Of a stretch of 64,000 nucleotides of DNA, positions 10,501 through 22,500 are shown in pieces (position 1 is the first letter of the stretch; each line of letters opens with the position of its first letter). This DNA comes from Prototheca cutis (Eukaryota > Chlorophyta > Trebouxiophyceae > Chlorellales > Chlorellaceae). The notes under the pieces were generated by a model. It saw nothing but the letters and a program-made list of their open reading frames with translations. It had not been told where the DNA came from and ran no database searches. Both the position numbers and the translations under genes were made by a program. The stretch spans positions 638,275-702,274 of the forward strand of contig BCIH01000012.1 of the NCBI GenBank assembly GCA_002897115.2. The letters run 5' to 3'.

Positions 10501-13500
10501 GTGCTTGTGGATGGTCTGTTGATCGTGGGTGGTCATCTTCCACATGAAAACTGTTTGGCAAATCCCCTGAAAAGCATGTGCAAGGCACAGCCAAACAGCA
10601 AACCGCCTCAGCCAATCATTCCTCAAACCCGGCCCCCCTTTCTTCTCCAGGCACACCGCTGGGCGACCCCATCGAGATTGGCGCGGCGGCTGCGCTGCTG
10701 CTGCGGCCTGTGTCCAAGCAAGGCGGCGCTCGCACGGCGCCGCTGACGCTCACTGCCGCCAAGTCCTGGGTGGGCCATGCCGAGCCTGCGGCGGGTCTGG
10801 TGGGGCTGACGCGACTGGCGCTGACGCTGGAGGGCAGCACAGCCGAGGCCGTCCCTTACCTCATCACGCCAAACCCCTACGTCGAGAGCGCTCTGGCCGG
10901 GGTCGCGCGCGGCGGACCCTCCTGCCGCACGCTGGCCCCCCGCCAAGCCGTCCCCGCGGCGGCCGTGGGGTCTGGTGCGATGACTCGGGCTGGCCCCGGN
11001 GGTGCTGTGGTGGGAGGTGTCTCCGCGTTTGCTTTCCAGGGGACCAACGCCCACGCGCTGCTGAGTCCGGGNGGGAGTGCCGGGGCATTCGAAGGCTGGA
11101 TCGCCGGGACCATCGACAAGTCTGCGGCCGTCTACAAGGCGCGGTCGTGGGTGGCACCCGCCCCCCACCCGTTCCAGGTCCTTGCCACGGTGCGGGGATC
11201 AAAGACCAACGGCAGCATGGTCGCGGCGGTGCGCCTCGAGTGCCGACTCACCTCGCCGCGCCTCGCTTTCCTCGCGCACCACACCGTCTTTGGCCGCGTG
11301 CTGTTCCCAGCCACGGGCATGGCCGAGGGCGCGCTTGCGGCTGGGTCGGTGCTGTGCACTGATGCCGCTGCAACGGTGCACGTGTCGGGCATGTCCATCT
11401 CCGCCCCGCTGGTCCTGGCGGGGACGGGCGTCCTCCCAACCCTGACCATCGACGTCGTCCCGGCCACCGGCACCTGGACCCTTAGCAGCAGCGGGGGTCG
11501 TGGGGTCGAGGGGACCAAGTCTGCGCCGGGTCGCCGCCACCGCACGGTGCACTCGACGGGCAGCTTGTCCACGCGATTTATGGACAGTCTGGCTGCCTCG
11601 GCTGCGGCGAGCATCGTGGTGGCCGGTGTCGAGGCGGTCGGCCATGCGCTGCTTGGCCGGGCTCTGGCCAAACAGCTTGCCCGACTCGCAGAAGTCCGCG
11701 GTCCTTTCGGCCGTGTGGCACTGCCCCGCCCTTCGCCGTCGGCCGATGGCTTCATTGTCCCTCCCGCAGCGATGGATGCCGCGCTGCATTTGGGCGTCGT
11801 AGCGCCCGGCGGTGGGGCCAAGGTCCCCGTGTCCCTGGGCGTCTTTGGCTGCGGCCGCGGAGGTGAGCGGGTCGGCAGCAACACCGGCCTGGAACCTCTC
11901 CGAGCGACTACTGATGCCAGTCCCCTGCCGCTGGTGAGCGGCTTCACCTCGGCCAGCTTTGCGCTGGGCGCCGGTGAGGCAGGCAGCGGCGTTGCCGCCG
12001 CGCTCATGGGGCTGGAAACCAAGGTGATGACTGGAAAGCCGGCCGCAGAACCCGTCGAGCAGACGCAGCAGGCCGTCCAGCCTGCTGATTTCCTGTACAC
12101 AGTGGACTGGGAACAAGTGGCCGAACCGCTTGTGCATGGTAGCACTGACGCAGAGGCGCTGGAGCTCTGCTTTTCCGCGTCGACGACCGCTGTTGTCGCC
12201 TCCAAGGACACTGTCCTCTCCGTCGTTCCCAGTTACGGCGGCAGTGCTGCGTCACTTTCAACAGCCGCGGTGCTGCAGGCCCTGCAGGTGGGTCTGGCTG
12301 AACCACACACGGCAATCGTGCAGGCTTCGGCGCCCGAGTCGCTGGCTACCGTGACTGCGACGGGGCCACTGGGTTTCGTCCCTGGCTCACGGGCCGGCTC
12401 TGCTGCGGCGGCCGCGGTGGAGGGCCTTCTCCGCGTTGCTGCCACTGAGCGGGCCGGCACTGCGTTCAGCCTGCTCGCCGGCGCCGCACCAGAGGGCGCA
12501 CCGCGCTCCCCACCTGCAATGCACCCGACAGGTGTGCTTTCCACCTGCCGCATCGTCTGCGGCCGGCTGGCGGCCGCGCCCCGCCTGCTGCATGCGGCCG
12601 AGACGGCGCCGGGGCACGCGCTGGTGCAGGTTCGGCCGATGCCCCGGGGGTCGCTGAGTAGTTTGACCCCGGTTGCCCTGGACGGGGAGGCTATCCACCT
12701 GGCCCCTGACCAAGTGCTCCTCTCGGTCAAGGCCGTCGGCATCAACTTCCGTGATGTGCTCAACGTTCTGGGCATGTACCCGGGAGATCCTGGCCAGCCG
12801 GGCAGCGACTGCTCGGGCGTCGTGCTGCGCACTGGTTCGGCCGTGCAGCACTTGAAGCCCGGTAGGTGGTTTTTTTAGACCAGTTTTTTCTGTCTGCGGA
12901 GAAAGTATTCAGCTTGTGCAATGGTGTGTGCTTGTTGTTGAGGAGTTCAGTGAAACAGCATTCTCTCAAAACCATGCCGGCTTGCTTTTTGCGTGTGCCA
13001 CGCGGATCCGGCGACACATAGCAACCTCAAACCCCCGGCCCAACAAGCTACTGACCCGACGATTGACGCCCCCCGTCATCCGACAGGTGATGTGGTGTTT
13101 GGTCTGGCGCATGGGTGTCTGGGCACAGCGGTGGTGGCCCCGGCGGCCACGCTGCATCCACTGCCAGCGACGCTGTCTTATGACGCAGCGGCAACGGTGC
13201 CAACGGTGTTCATCACCGTCATGCTGGCGCTGCACGGCATCGCCGGAGTCAAACCGGGCGAACGCGTGCTGGTGCACGGCGCTGCGGGCGGCGTGGGTCT
13301 GGCCGCGCTTCAGGTGGCGCGTGCGGCTGGGGCTGCAGCTGTGGCCACGGCCGGGGGCCCCTCCAAGCGCGGCCTTGTCAGGACACTGGGTGTTGCCGAT
13401 GTCCTCAACTCGCGCAACACCGACTTTGTCTCTGAGGCGATGGAACTCGGAGGTGTGGATGTCGTGCTGAACTCCCTGACGTCCTCTGGCATGGTCGCGG

Positions 13501-16500
13501 GGAGCTTGACGGCACTGAATCTCGGTGGTCGTTTCATCGAGATCAGCAAGCGCGACATCTGGAGCTCCAGTCGGGCAGCGCAGGAGAGACCTGACGTCGC
13601 ATACTCCCTTCTGGCAGTTGACTTCTTGCCTCCACGCATCGTCCAGAAGACCTTGAGCAGCATCGCCAAGTTGCTGGCCACGGGAGCGGTGGCCCCTCTC
13701 CGGGCCATCACCCACGGCCTGGGATCGCTGGCGGCAGCCTTCCGCCAAATGGTCCAGGCCACGCACGTGGGCAAGGTTGTCGTCAGTGCACAGGAGGAAA
13801 GCACGGCACTGGCCTCGGGCACGCTGGCCATCACGGGAGGCACGGGGGGGTTGGGTCTCGTCGTCGGTGCCTGGGCTGCAGCCGGCCACGCCACGCGACA
13901 TGTGCTCCTCCTCTCCCGTTCTGGACGGACAAGTGCCGGCCACGGNGCAGAACTGCTTGTCTCGCCCGGTATGATCACGTTCGCTGCACGCGACACATCG
14001 GCAGCCGCCGACATCGACGGACTGTTGCCCGGCGGGGCCGCAGGCGCTCTGGAAGGCGCACCTCGCGTCGAGACGCTGATCCATGCTGCAGGCATCCTCC
14101 AGGTGAGGCAGGCAGTTGAGGGGCTGTTGGAGATGATTGCTAGAATCGAATCAAGCCCATCAAACAATGCTGCAAACATGCGCACCAATTCAAACGCGAG
14201 CAATCACCATCGTTGCAGGATTCGCTGTTGGAGCGTCAGAGCGCAGGTTCAGTTCGTGGCGTGTTTGCGCCCAAATTGGGCCTCTTGCCAGTGCTGGAAG
14301 AAAGCGCGGCGGGCTTGACGTCGACGGTGCTGTTCTCGAGCGTTGCCTCGCTGCTTGGCGGCGCCGGCCAGGCCAACTACGCTGCGGCCAACGCGGCGCT
14401 GGACGCATGGGCCCGCCGAGCTGCCGCCCGCGGTGGGTGCACCTCTGCGGTACAATGGGGCGCCTGGGCGTCCTCGGGCATGGCATCGCCCGCGGTGCTC
14501 AAGCGCCTGGAGCGCATTGGCCAGGGCGCCATCAGCTCGGAGCAGGGGCTGTTGGCCTTGGATGCCGTGCTCCGGTCGACGGCCTCAGCAGCCTCGCCGC
14601 AGGTCGCCGTCAATTGCTTCGCCTGGTCCACCTACACGCGTGGCTGGCTGGAGCAGGGGGTTAAGCCCACGCTGTTTGCCGAGTTTGTCCAGAAGATCGC
14701 TGCGCTGTCGACTGCAGCGTCCGGTGCAGTGCAGCAGGAAGACGCATCTGCAGGCGCCACCCAAGTCTCCGCTCATCGCCGCCGCCGGGCTGGCAAAAAA
14801 GCGGCGAGGAAGCCCAGTACCAGCCGAACCACGGCAACAGTCGATCCCGAGGCCATCAAGGCCCAGGTCGCGGCTGTGGTTGCGGCAGCGGCGCAAGACG
14901 TGGTCGGTGCAGGCATTGGCCTGGACGAGCCGCTCATGTCAGCCGGCCTTGACTCGCTTGGCTCCGTCGAGTTTGCCAATACACTGAGTCAGCGTCTTGG
15001 TATGAGCATGCCGGGGACCCTGGTCTTTGACTACCCTTCCCTGAGGGCGGTCGGCGACTACCTCACGGGAGTGATGCTCAAGCAGTCTGGGCAACCAGTG
15101 AAAGCCAAGAAGCCTCCACCTGCGGCCAAGGCAGCGCCGGCCGTGGACGTCGAGGCCATCGAGGCTCAAGTGGCGGCTGTCGTTGCGGCGGCAGCCAAGG
15201 ATGTGGTGGGCGCGGGGATCGACGTGGACGAGCCGCTGATGTCTGCTGGTCTGGACTCGCTGGGTTCGGTGGAGTTTGCAAACACGCTGAGTCAGCGTTT
15301 GGGGCTCAGCATGCCCGGGACGCTGGTCTTTGACTACCCTTCCCTGAGAGCGGTCGGCGATTACCTCACGGGAGTTTTGCTCAAGCAAACCCGGCCCTCG
15401 CCGGCTACCGCCGGTGAGGAGGAGGCCAGTGGCCTGTCCGACTCGGCGTCCGTGTCGGATTTTGGCAGCAGCGACTGGGGTTCTTCAGACTATGAAAGCG
15501 AGGTCGAAATCGCAACCACCACGATTGCGAGGGCTCCTCGCCGCGCCGCAAGGGTACCTGCCGTCCGGCCCATCTCGGTCGTTAGCATGGCTGACCAGAC
15601 GCTGCAGGGCTCACTCATGCCCGAGCGCCCTGTGGCAGAGCTGCCGGGCAGCGCTGTGCCCGCTTTGCCGGATGCCATCCACCGTGTTCCACTGGGCCGA
15701 TGGGACCTTGACATTGCGGAGGCGCTGCTGGGAGATGCCTTTACGCTGTCGGCGCAGTATGGCGCCTTCATTGCCGGCGCCGAGATGTTTGACTCGGCCG
15801 CCTATGGCCTGTCTGGCCCCGAGGCCACCATCATGGACCCGCAGCACCGCCTGATTCTCCAACTCGCAAGCGAAACCCTGATTGCTGGGGCTGAGATCAA
15901 TGGAGGCGAGAATTTTTTGGGGGGGATGTGGGAGTTTGTTTTTTGGGGGGGGGCTTGGACTGCTTGATGTATGTGTATGCAAACTCTCGACCATTGCCAC
16001 ATTCAAATGCACCACTCAAACACCCCACCCCCCAAAATCCAATCCACTGCAGTTCCTGCAGCTCAGACAGGGGTGTTTATCGGCATATCCTGGACCGAGT
16101 ACCATCGCCTGGCGCAGGACTCCAGGCTGCCAGTGTCGGCATACACGGCGCAGGGTGCGGTGCTCAGCGTGTGCCCCGGCCGCGTGGCTTTCCACCACGG
16201 GCTCAAGGGCCCCGCGCTGTCTGTGGACACCGCGTGCTCCAGTTCCCTCGTGGCGCTGAACGCCGCTGCGGAGGGCCTGGGCCGCGGGAATGCTGCGGTG
16301 TGCGACGCCGCATTAGCTGGTGGCATCAACATGATGCTGGCCCCCGCCACGACTGCCATGTTCCAAAAGGCCGGCATGCTGGCGGCCGACGGCCGTTGCA
16401 AGGCCCTGGACGCGAGTGCTGATGGGTATGTCCGAGCAGAGGCTGCTGCGGTTGTACTCCTCAGCACCGGCGTGCAGGACACCGCTGCCGCACCGACTGC

Positions 16501-19500
16501 CCTCCTTGTGGGTACGGCGGTCAACCAGGGCGGCCGGGCGAGCTCGCTCACGGCGCCCAATGGTCCCAGTCAGCAAGCCGTGATCAAGGCGGCGTTGGCT
16601 GTGACCAGGCTCAATCCTTGCACCATGGGCATGCTTCAGCTCCATGGGACTGGCACGGGCCTTGGTGACCCCATCGAGTTGGGGGCCGTGGCTGAGCTCT
16701 TGGCTGCTGGCCGCCGGCCAGGCATGGAGACCCTGCGTCTCCTGGCCTCCAAGTCCCAGCTGGGTCACTCCGAGCCGGCCTCGGGCATCATGGGGCTTGT
16801 CCAGCTGCACAAGGTACGTGTTGTGTTCTGTGGTTCGGGGGGTGTTTTGGGGTGTGTGTGTGTGGGGGGGGGGGGGGGGGGGGGGNNNNNNNNNNNNNNN
16901 NNNNNNNNNNNNNNNNNNNNNNNNNNNNNNNNNNNNNNNNNNNNNNNNNNNNNNNNNNNNNNNNNNNNNNNNNNNNNNNNNNNNNGGGGAGGAAAAGCTT
17001 GTGCTGTGCATGCGTTCTTGTCTAGCTGTCCAGGGAAACCTGCTGATGCTGTTGACGAGTCTTCAGGAAATGTGGGGACTGTGAAGGAGGTATGAAGGAC
17101 GCAGAAAGCGTGGCAGTTGCAAAGAACAGAACCACCAACGGCCCTCCCCAAAACAAACCATGGGTGCATATGCAGGCGATGGCTGGCGCGATGCAGCTGC
17201 CCGTGCTGCACCTGCGGAGCATGAATCCTTACGTTGCCTCGGTGCTGGAGGCACCCGAGCAGGCCGGTGTATTTGCCATCCCTCGGCAACCTGCCGGCTC
17301 GGCCGCCGGCCAGGGCCAAACAACCGTCGCAGGTGTCAGCGCGTTTGCCTTCCAGGGCACCAACGCCCACGCCCTGCTGCAGTTTGCCTCCCTAGAGGTT
17401 GCAGTGGCGACCACATCGCAGCCCCTGGCGTGGGAGCAGCAGCGATTCTGGGTGGGTCCCGAGCCGCACGCGCTGCTGACGAGCTGCGTCTCGGTGCAGA
17501 CCCAGCCGCGCATCGGCGCGGTGCCCAGTGGCCGTTCGGCCAGTGTCACTTTCGCAACCGACCTTGCAGCGCCTAAGCTCGCATTTTTGATGGATCACGC
17601 TGTCGCTGGTCGGGCGATTCTGCCTGGGGCAGCGTTCCTGGAAACCGCTGCGGCCGCGGCTGGTGTTGCCGCTGTCGAATCAGGGGCATCACTCATCACC
17701 GTGTTGCAGCCAGCAGTCACAGCTGTCACCATCCCCTCCCCACTGGAGCTTCGGACTGATGCTCGGCAGCTGCTGATCTGCACGATTGAAGCCAGTGGTG
17801 TGCTGCGCATCAGCAGCCGAGCTGTTGGTGGAACAAGGTCCAACGGTTCCGCTGCTGGAGCCGGCCGGGACCACGCGTACGCCCGTCTCTGCTCCGTGTT
17901 TGCTGCAGCGAGTGTCGGCGGTGCGGAGGTGGTCAAACAGACCTCTCGTGCGGCTCGCCTGGTGCTGCTTTCCAGGGATGAAGCTGTTTCCTCTGTTTCG
18001 TCACCGCCTGCTGCATTCGAGGGCAGCGCAGTGGGAGACGTGTGCTCAGCGCGCCTGGACGGCAGGGCGCCCGGCGTGGACGCGGCGACGCTGGATGCGG
18101 CTTTCCATCTGGGAGCGCTCGGCGACGGACGCAATGCTGCGCCGCTCCGTGTGCCTGCTGGCATCGGCCTGTACAGGGCCGCTCGTCGGCCCACAGGCGT
18201 GCCTGTGCCGCACCTGGCAGCCGCCTGCGTGCGCGTCCGTTCCCTGCCGGATGGCACGTTGGTCAACACCTACTCCCTCGCCGGGGGCAATCTTATCTCT
18301 GCACAGTCTGCGCTGGCGAGCGTGGCCGAACTGCAGGCCCGGGAGCTGCGTGCTGTGCCGCACGTAGCAGCCGCGGCGGCGGGTGCAGTAGCTACTCCCA
18401 CCGCCATGTCCGCTGCTGAGCTTCCTCTGGCTTACCAAAGCTCATGGCAGGCGGCGCTTGTGTCTGAGGGCGACCTTGCACAGGCGATTTCTTCAAAGTC
18501 TACTGTGATCGGCGTACCGCCCATGCTTTCTTTTGCGAAGGCCATTGCCGATGAGGAGTCACTGGCTGCCGGAACTGCTCTAGCGCTGCTGCAGGCCGCC
18601 GGAGCTGAGGCGCCTGCGTCCTTGATTTCCCAGGCCCCAGCACCCGGCTGCGCTGCCTTTAGCCGGCCCGCGACCTCGGCACTGCGTGGTTTGCTCAAGG
18701 CACTTGCGCTGGAGGCCCCCGGACCCGACCGGATGTGCCTGGATGCCGATGGCCCGGGGCTCGGGGACGTCAACATCGCCGTGGCACCTATGGCCGTGCT
18801 GAAAACCCTCACACCGGAGGGTGTCGATGTGCACGGCGCTGCCGTACGGGCCAACGTCGTCCAGCTGCCTGGGCTCGGTCGTGCTGCAGATGAGAAGACC
18901 TCTCTGCTGGCAGCGGCTTGTTCTCCCATCCCGCTGGCCCACAGCCTTGTGACCGGCGGGACGGGGAGCCTTGGCAGGCTGGTGGCCGCGGCGGCGATCG
19001 GCAGCCCCGTTGGTGGCCGGTGCGTGCTTCTCGGCCGGTCTGGTCGACTGGGATCACCTGAGGAAGCAGCGGAGCTCCTGCATCGGGCAGTTGCTGTGCG
19101 CGAGGGCAGCCCCGCAATGGGCCAATCTTCCCTCCCGGTCCAGCTGATCATTAGCTCTGGTGACGCTGCTTCGAGTGAAGATCTTGCTGCACGGTTGGAC
19201 GATTGCTCCACTGCCACAGCCGGACGTGTGACAGTGCTGCATGCAGCGGGCTTCTTGGCGGATGGCATCTTGGCCAATCAGAGCTCAAAGGCGCTTCGTC
19301 GCGTGTTTGGGCCCAAGGCGGCCGCTGCGCAACGGCTGGAGGCGGGTCTTTCTTTCTTGCCCGCCCCCCAGCGCTTGCTTTTCTCTTCCGTCGCCTCACT
19401 GCTGGGTTCGGCAGGCCAGGTCACTTATTCTGCAGCAAACGCCGCTCTGGACGCGGCAGCGGCTCTAGATCAGTTCAAGGTGATGGATGTGGTGGTGTTT

Positions 19501-22500
19501 TTCTTTTTTTGAGAAAGAATGGAAAGAAACGCTGCAAATGAAATTACTTGCTGCTCTCAACAGAGAGCTTGACTTGACTCCCACAACTTGCTCCCTCACA
19601 CATTCACCCCCCCCCCCCAACCCCTCACTTGATGAACAGGGCCTGGCGTCGACGAGCGTGCAGTGGGGCGCCTGGGCCGGCGGTGGCATGGCAGCTCAGG
19701 ATCGTTCGGTCCTGCTCAAGGTCCAGCGCCAGGGCATGGCCATGGTTGACCCCGGTAGGGGGTTGACCCTGCTCGCCTCGGTGCTGAGCACAGGGCCAGC
19801 CATTTTGGCGGCTGTGCCCTTTGACCTGCCGCGTCTGGCCCAGCAGGCCCAGCGTCCCGGCGGCCTCCGGCATTCTATTCTGCGTGACCTGGTTGCTGGG
19901 ACAGCAGTTGTGGGCACCGGTGTGCGTGTGGGGCCAGCTCCTCCTCCCACGACCACCCGCCCCCGGCAGCAACCCACCGCAGCGGAACCATCTGTCAGCA
20001 AGGCTGAGGTTCTGGGCCAGATCCAGGAGGTGCTTTCGGGCATTCTGGGAGAACGCGTCGAGCCCGATGCGCCGCTGATGGCCGCAGGACTGGATTCTCT
20101 TGCAGCCGTCGAGTTCCGGAACTCGCTGCAGGCCCGCCTGGCTCTGCAGCTCCCCGGCACGCTCGTGTTTGACTACCCGACCCTGGACGCCATGGCCGGC
20201 TTTATTGCTGGCGCCGTGGTGGCGTCTGCTGCAGGCACTGCTGCTGCTGGGATGCAGGGTGCTGCCACCACTGCCGTCGCTCCTGTGCCGGCTATTGATG
20301 TCACGGCGGTGCAGACCAAGGTCAGCGAGGTCGTCAGCGACATCCTCGGCGGCGCTGTGGTCGAGCTCAATGCACCGTTGATGGCTGCAGGACTCGACAG
20401 CCTGGCTGCCGTGGAGCTCCGCAACTCCCTTCAGGCCACCTTTGGCCTGGCCCTTCCCGGGACTCTGGTGTTTGACTACCCAAGCGTAGGAGCACTGGGG
20501 ACCCACATTGCCCAGATCATGCCCCGTGAGGCTGGAGATGGTTCCGCTGCTGGAGCCGTCGCTGCCCCAGCCATCGATGAAGCCGCAGTGCTGGCGTCGG
20601 TGTCCGGTGTTGTAGCTGACATCCTTGGAGGCGCTGCCGTCGAGCCTGATGCGCCCCTCATGGCAGCGGGACTCGACTCCTTGGCTGCCGTGGAACTGCG
20701 CAATTCCCTTCAGGCCACCTTTGGTCTCGCGCTGCCCTCTACGCTGGTGTTTGACTACCCGACAGCTTCCGCACTGGCTGGGTACCTCTGCACCGTGATC
20801 CAGCCAGCGCCACAGGGGGCTGCGGGCATCGAGGGAGCGCTGCCCAATGTGGTGCACGATGACACACTGAGCACTCTACCCTCCACTGGGTTCGCCGTTG
20901 AGGCCATCATCTCACACCTGCCCCAGGTGCGGCTGCTGGTTTTTGAACCCCTTTTTTTCCCTGTTACAAGGTCTTATCCCATCCAACTGTCTCCCAACAA
21001 GTACCCCTCACAGGATGCACTCAAGCATTCATTGCACGGTGTGGACAGCGCCCGGATCATCCCACTGGAGCGCTGGGACCTCCCCGAACAGATGCGTGTC
21101 CTCAACGCCGTGCCCCAGCGGTGAGAGCAGAGTGCGGGGAGGCATTGTGGTTAGGGTTCTCTTTAGGGGTTGTAGGAGTGCATTGTCGACGCAAGAACAC
21201 AGGCATATGCTTGAGGTGGCTGGGCCCTGCCATTCCAAGGAATGTCGTATCCAAATCAACACCCCCCGCACGCACACACACGTAACCAAGAGCCACCACA
21301 CGACATTCTCTCTCCCAGGTTTGCGCATTTCCTGGATGGCATCGACCTGTTTGATGCTGGTGCGTTCAAGCTGTCGGGCAACGAGGCGACGTCCATGGAC
21401 CCGCAGCAGCGGGGTTTGATGGAGCTGACGGTGCAGATCCAGGTTGCCTGCGGCGGTCTCCCCGCCGATGCAGGCGTGTTTGTTGGAACGTCATCGACAG
21501 AGTATCGGACGGTGGTGGCCACGCACATGCCAGCGCTGACGCCCTACTCCGCGACGGGGACGCTGAGCCTGTCTGTCGCTGCAGGGCGGCTGTCATACCA
21601 GTTTGGACTGACGGGCCCGTCCATGCCCATCGACACCGCCTGCTCCAGTTCCCTGGTTTCCCTGCACCAGGCGTCCAGCGCTCTGCGGCTGCGCCTGGCC
21701 TCCGCCGCGCTCAACGGTGGTGTGTGCTACCTGATCCACCCAACCACCGCCGCGATGCTGCAGAAGGCAGGCATGCTGGCTGTGGATGGGCGCTGCAAGA
21801 CGCTCAGCCCCACTGCCGATGGCTATACCCGCTCCGACGCCGTCGGCATGATGCTCATTACCGCCAGGCATGGTAGCAGTGGTGGCGGTGCTGTGTCATC
21901 GTCGAGCGCCGCAGCCCCTCCTCCGGCGGCGTGGGTGCGGGGCACGGGCGTCAACCAGGACGGACGGTCGTCGACGCTGACAGCTCCCAACGGCCCAGCG
22001 CAGCAGGCGGTCATCCGCGCTGCGCTCGCCTGGGGCGGCATCGCGCCCGACGACGTCACGGGTCTGCAGATGCATGGCACGGGCACGCCGCTGGGTGACC
22101 CCATCGAAATTGGGGCGGCCGCTGCGGCTCTCGTGGACGCCCGGCCCAAGGCGACGCCGCTGGTGCTGCAGGCCTCCAAGTCCTGGACGGGCCACGCCGA
22201 GCCCGCCGCGGGCATGGTGGGTCTTACGCACACCACGGCCGCACTTTCTTCCCGTACTGCGCTGAGCATCATGCACCTGGGCGCGCTCAACGCGTATGTC
22301 GAGGGTGCCTTTGCCTCCAGTCGCCACCCGGCGGCGTGGTGGGCGCCGCGGCAGCTGGGAACCCAGCACGCGCCCGTCGTCCAGGGCGTGAGTGCGTTTG
22401 CCTTCCAGGGCACCAACGCCCACGCGCTGCTGAGCCCGGGCGCCAACGGTGACGACGGCGTTGGTACAATTGCCGTGGCCGCCGAGTCGCTGCTCCAGCG

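Larger units (their letters stand above)
15661..20830 (+). other. Module 2: KS-DH-KR-ACP-ACP-ACP (residues about 2,995-4,495)
   Basis: KS at about 15670-17400 with Cys at 16235-16237, [10 protein letters not shown] and GHSEPASG. It is interrupted by a GC-AG intron (15906-16052) and by the gap-containing intron 16814-17175. The WEQQRFWV linker that normally follows an acyltransferase comes right after the KS. DH at about 17440-18330 is intact ([17 protein letters not shown]). There is no ER. A KR structural half (18400-18930) and catalytic KR (18940-19850) have GGTGSLG and SSVASLLG with TYSAANAA, split by intron 19480-19639. Three carriers end the module. The expected product per cycle is an alkene. 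Confidence 0.92.

Noticed and set aside
11110..12030. A possible acyltransferase between KS1 and the reductive domains
   Set aside because: The segment has the HxxxGxxxxP and Asp-x-x-x-His motifs of a dehydratase and no GHSxG.
16862..16985. G run and N gap as a hidden extra exon
   Set aside because: The KS2 sequence is continuous across the intron (QLHK joined to AMAGAMQLP), so no coding part is missing there.
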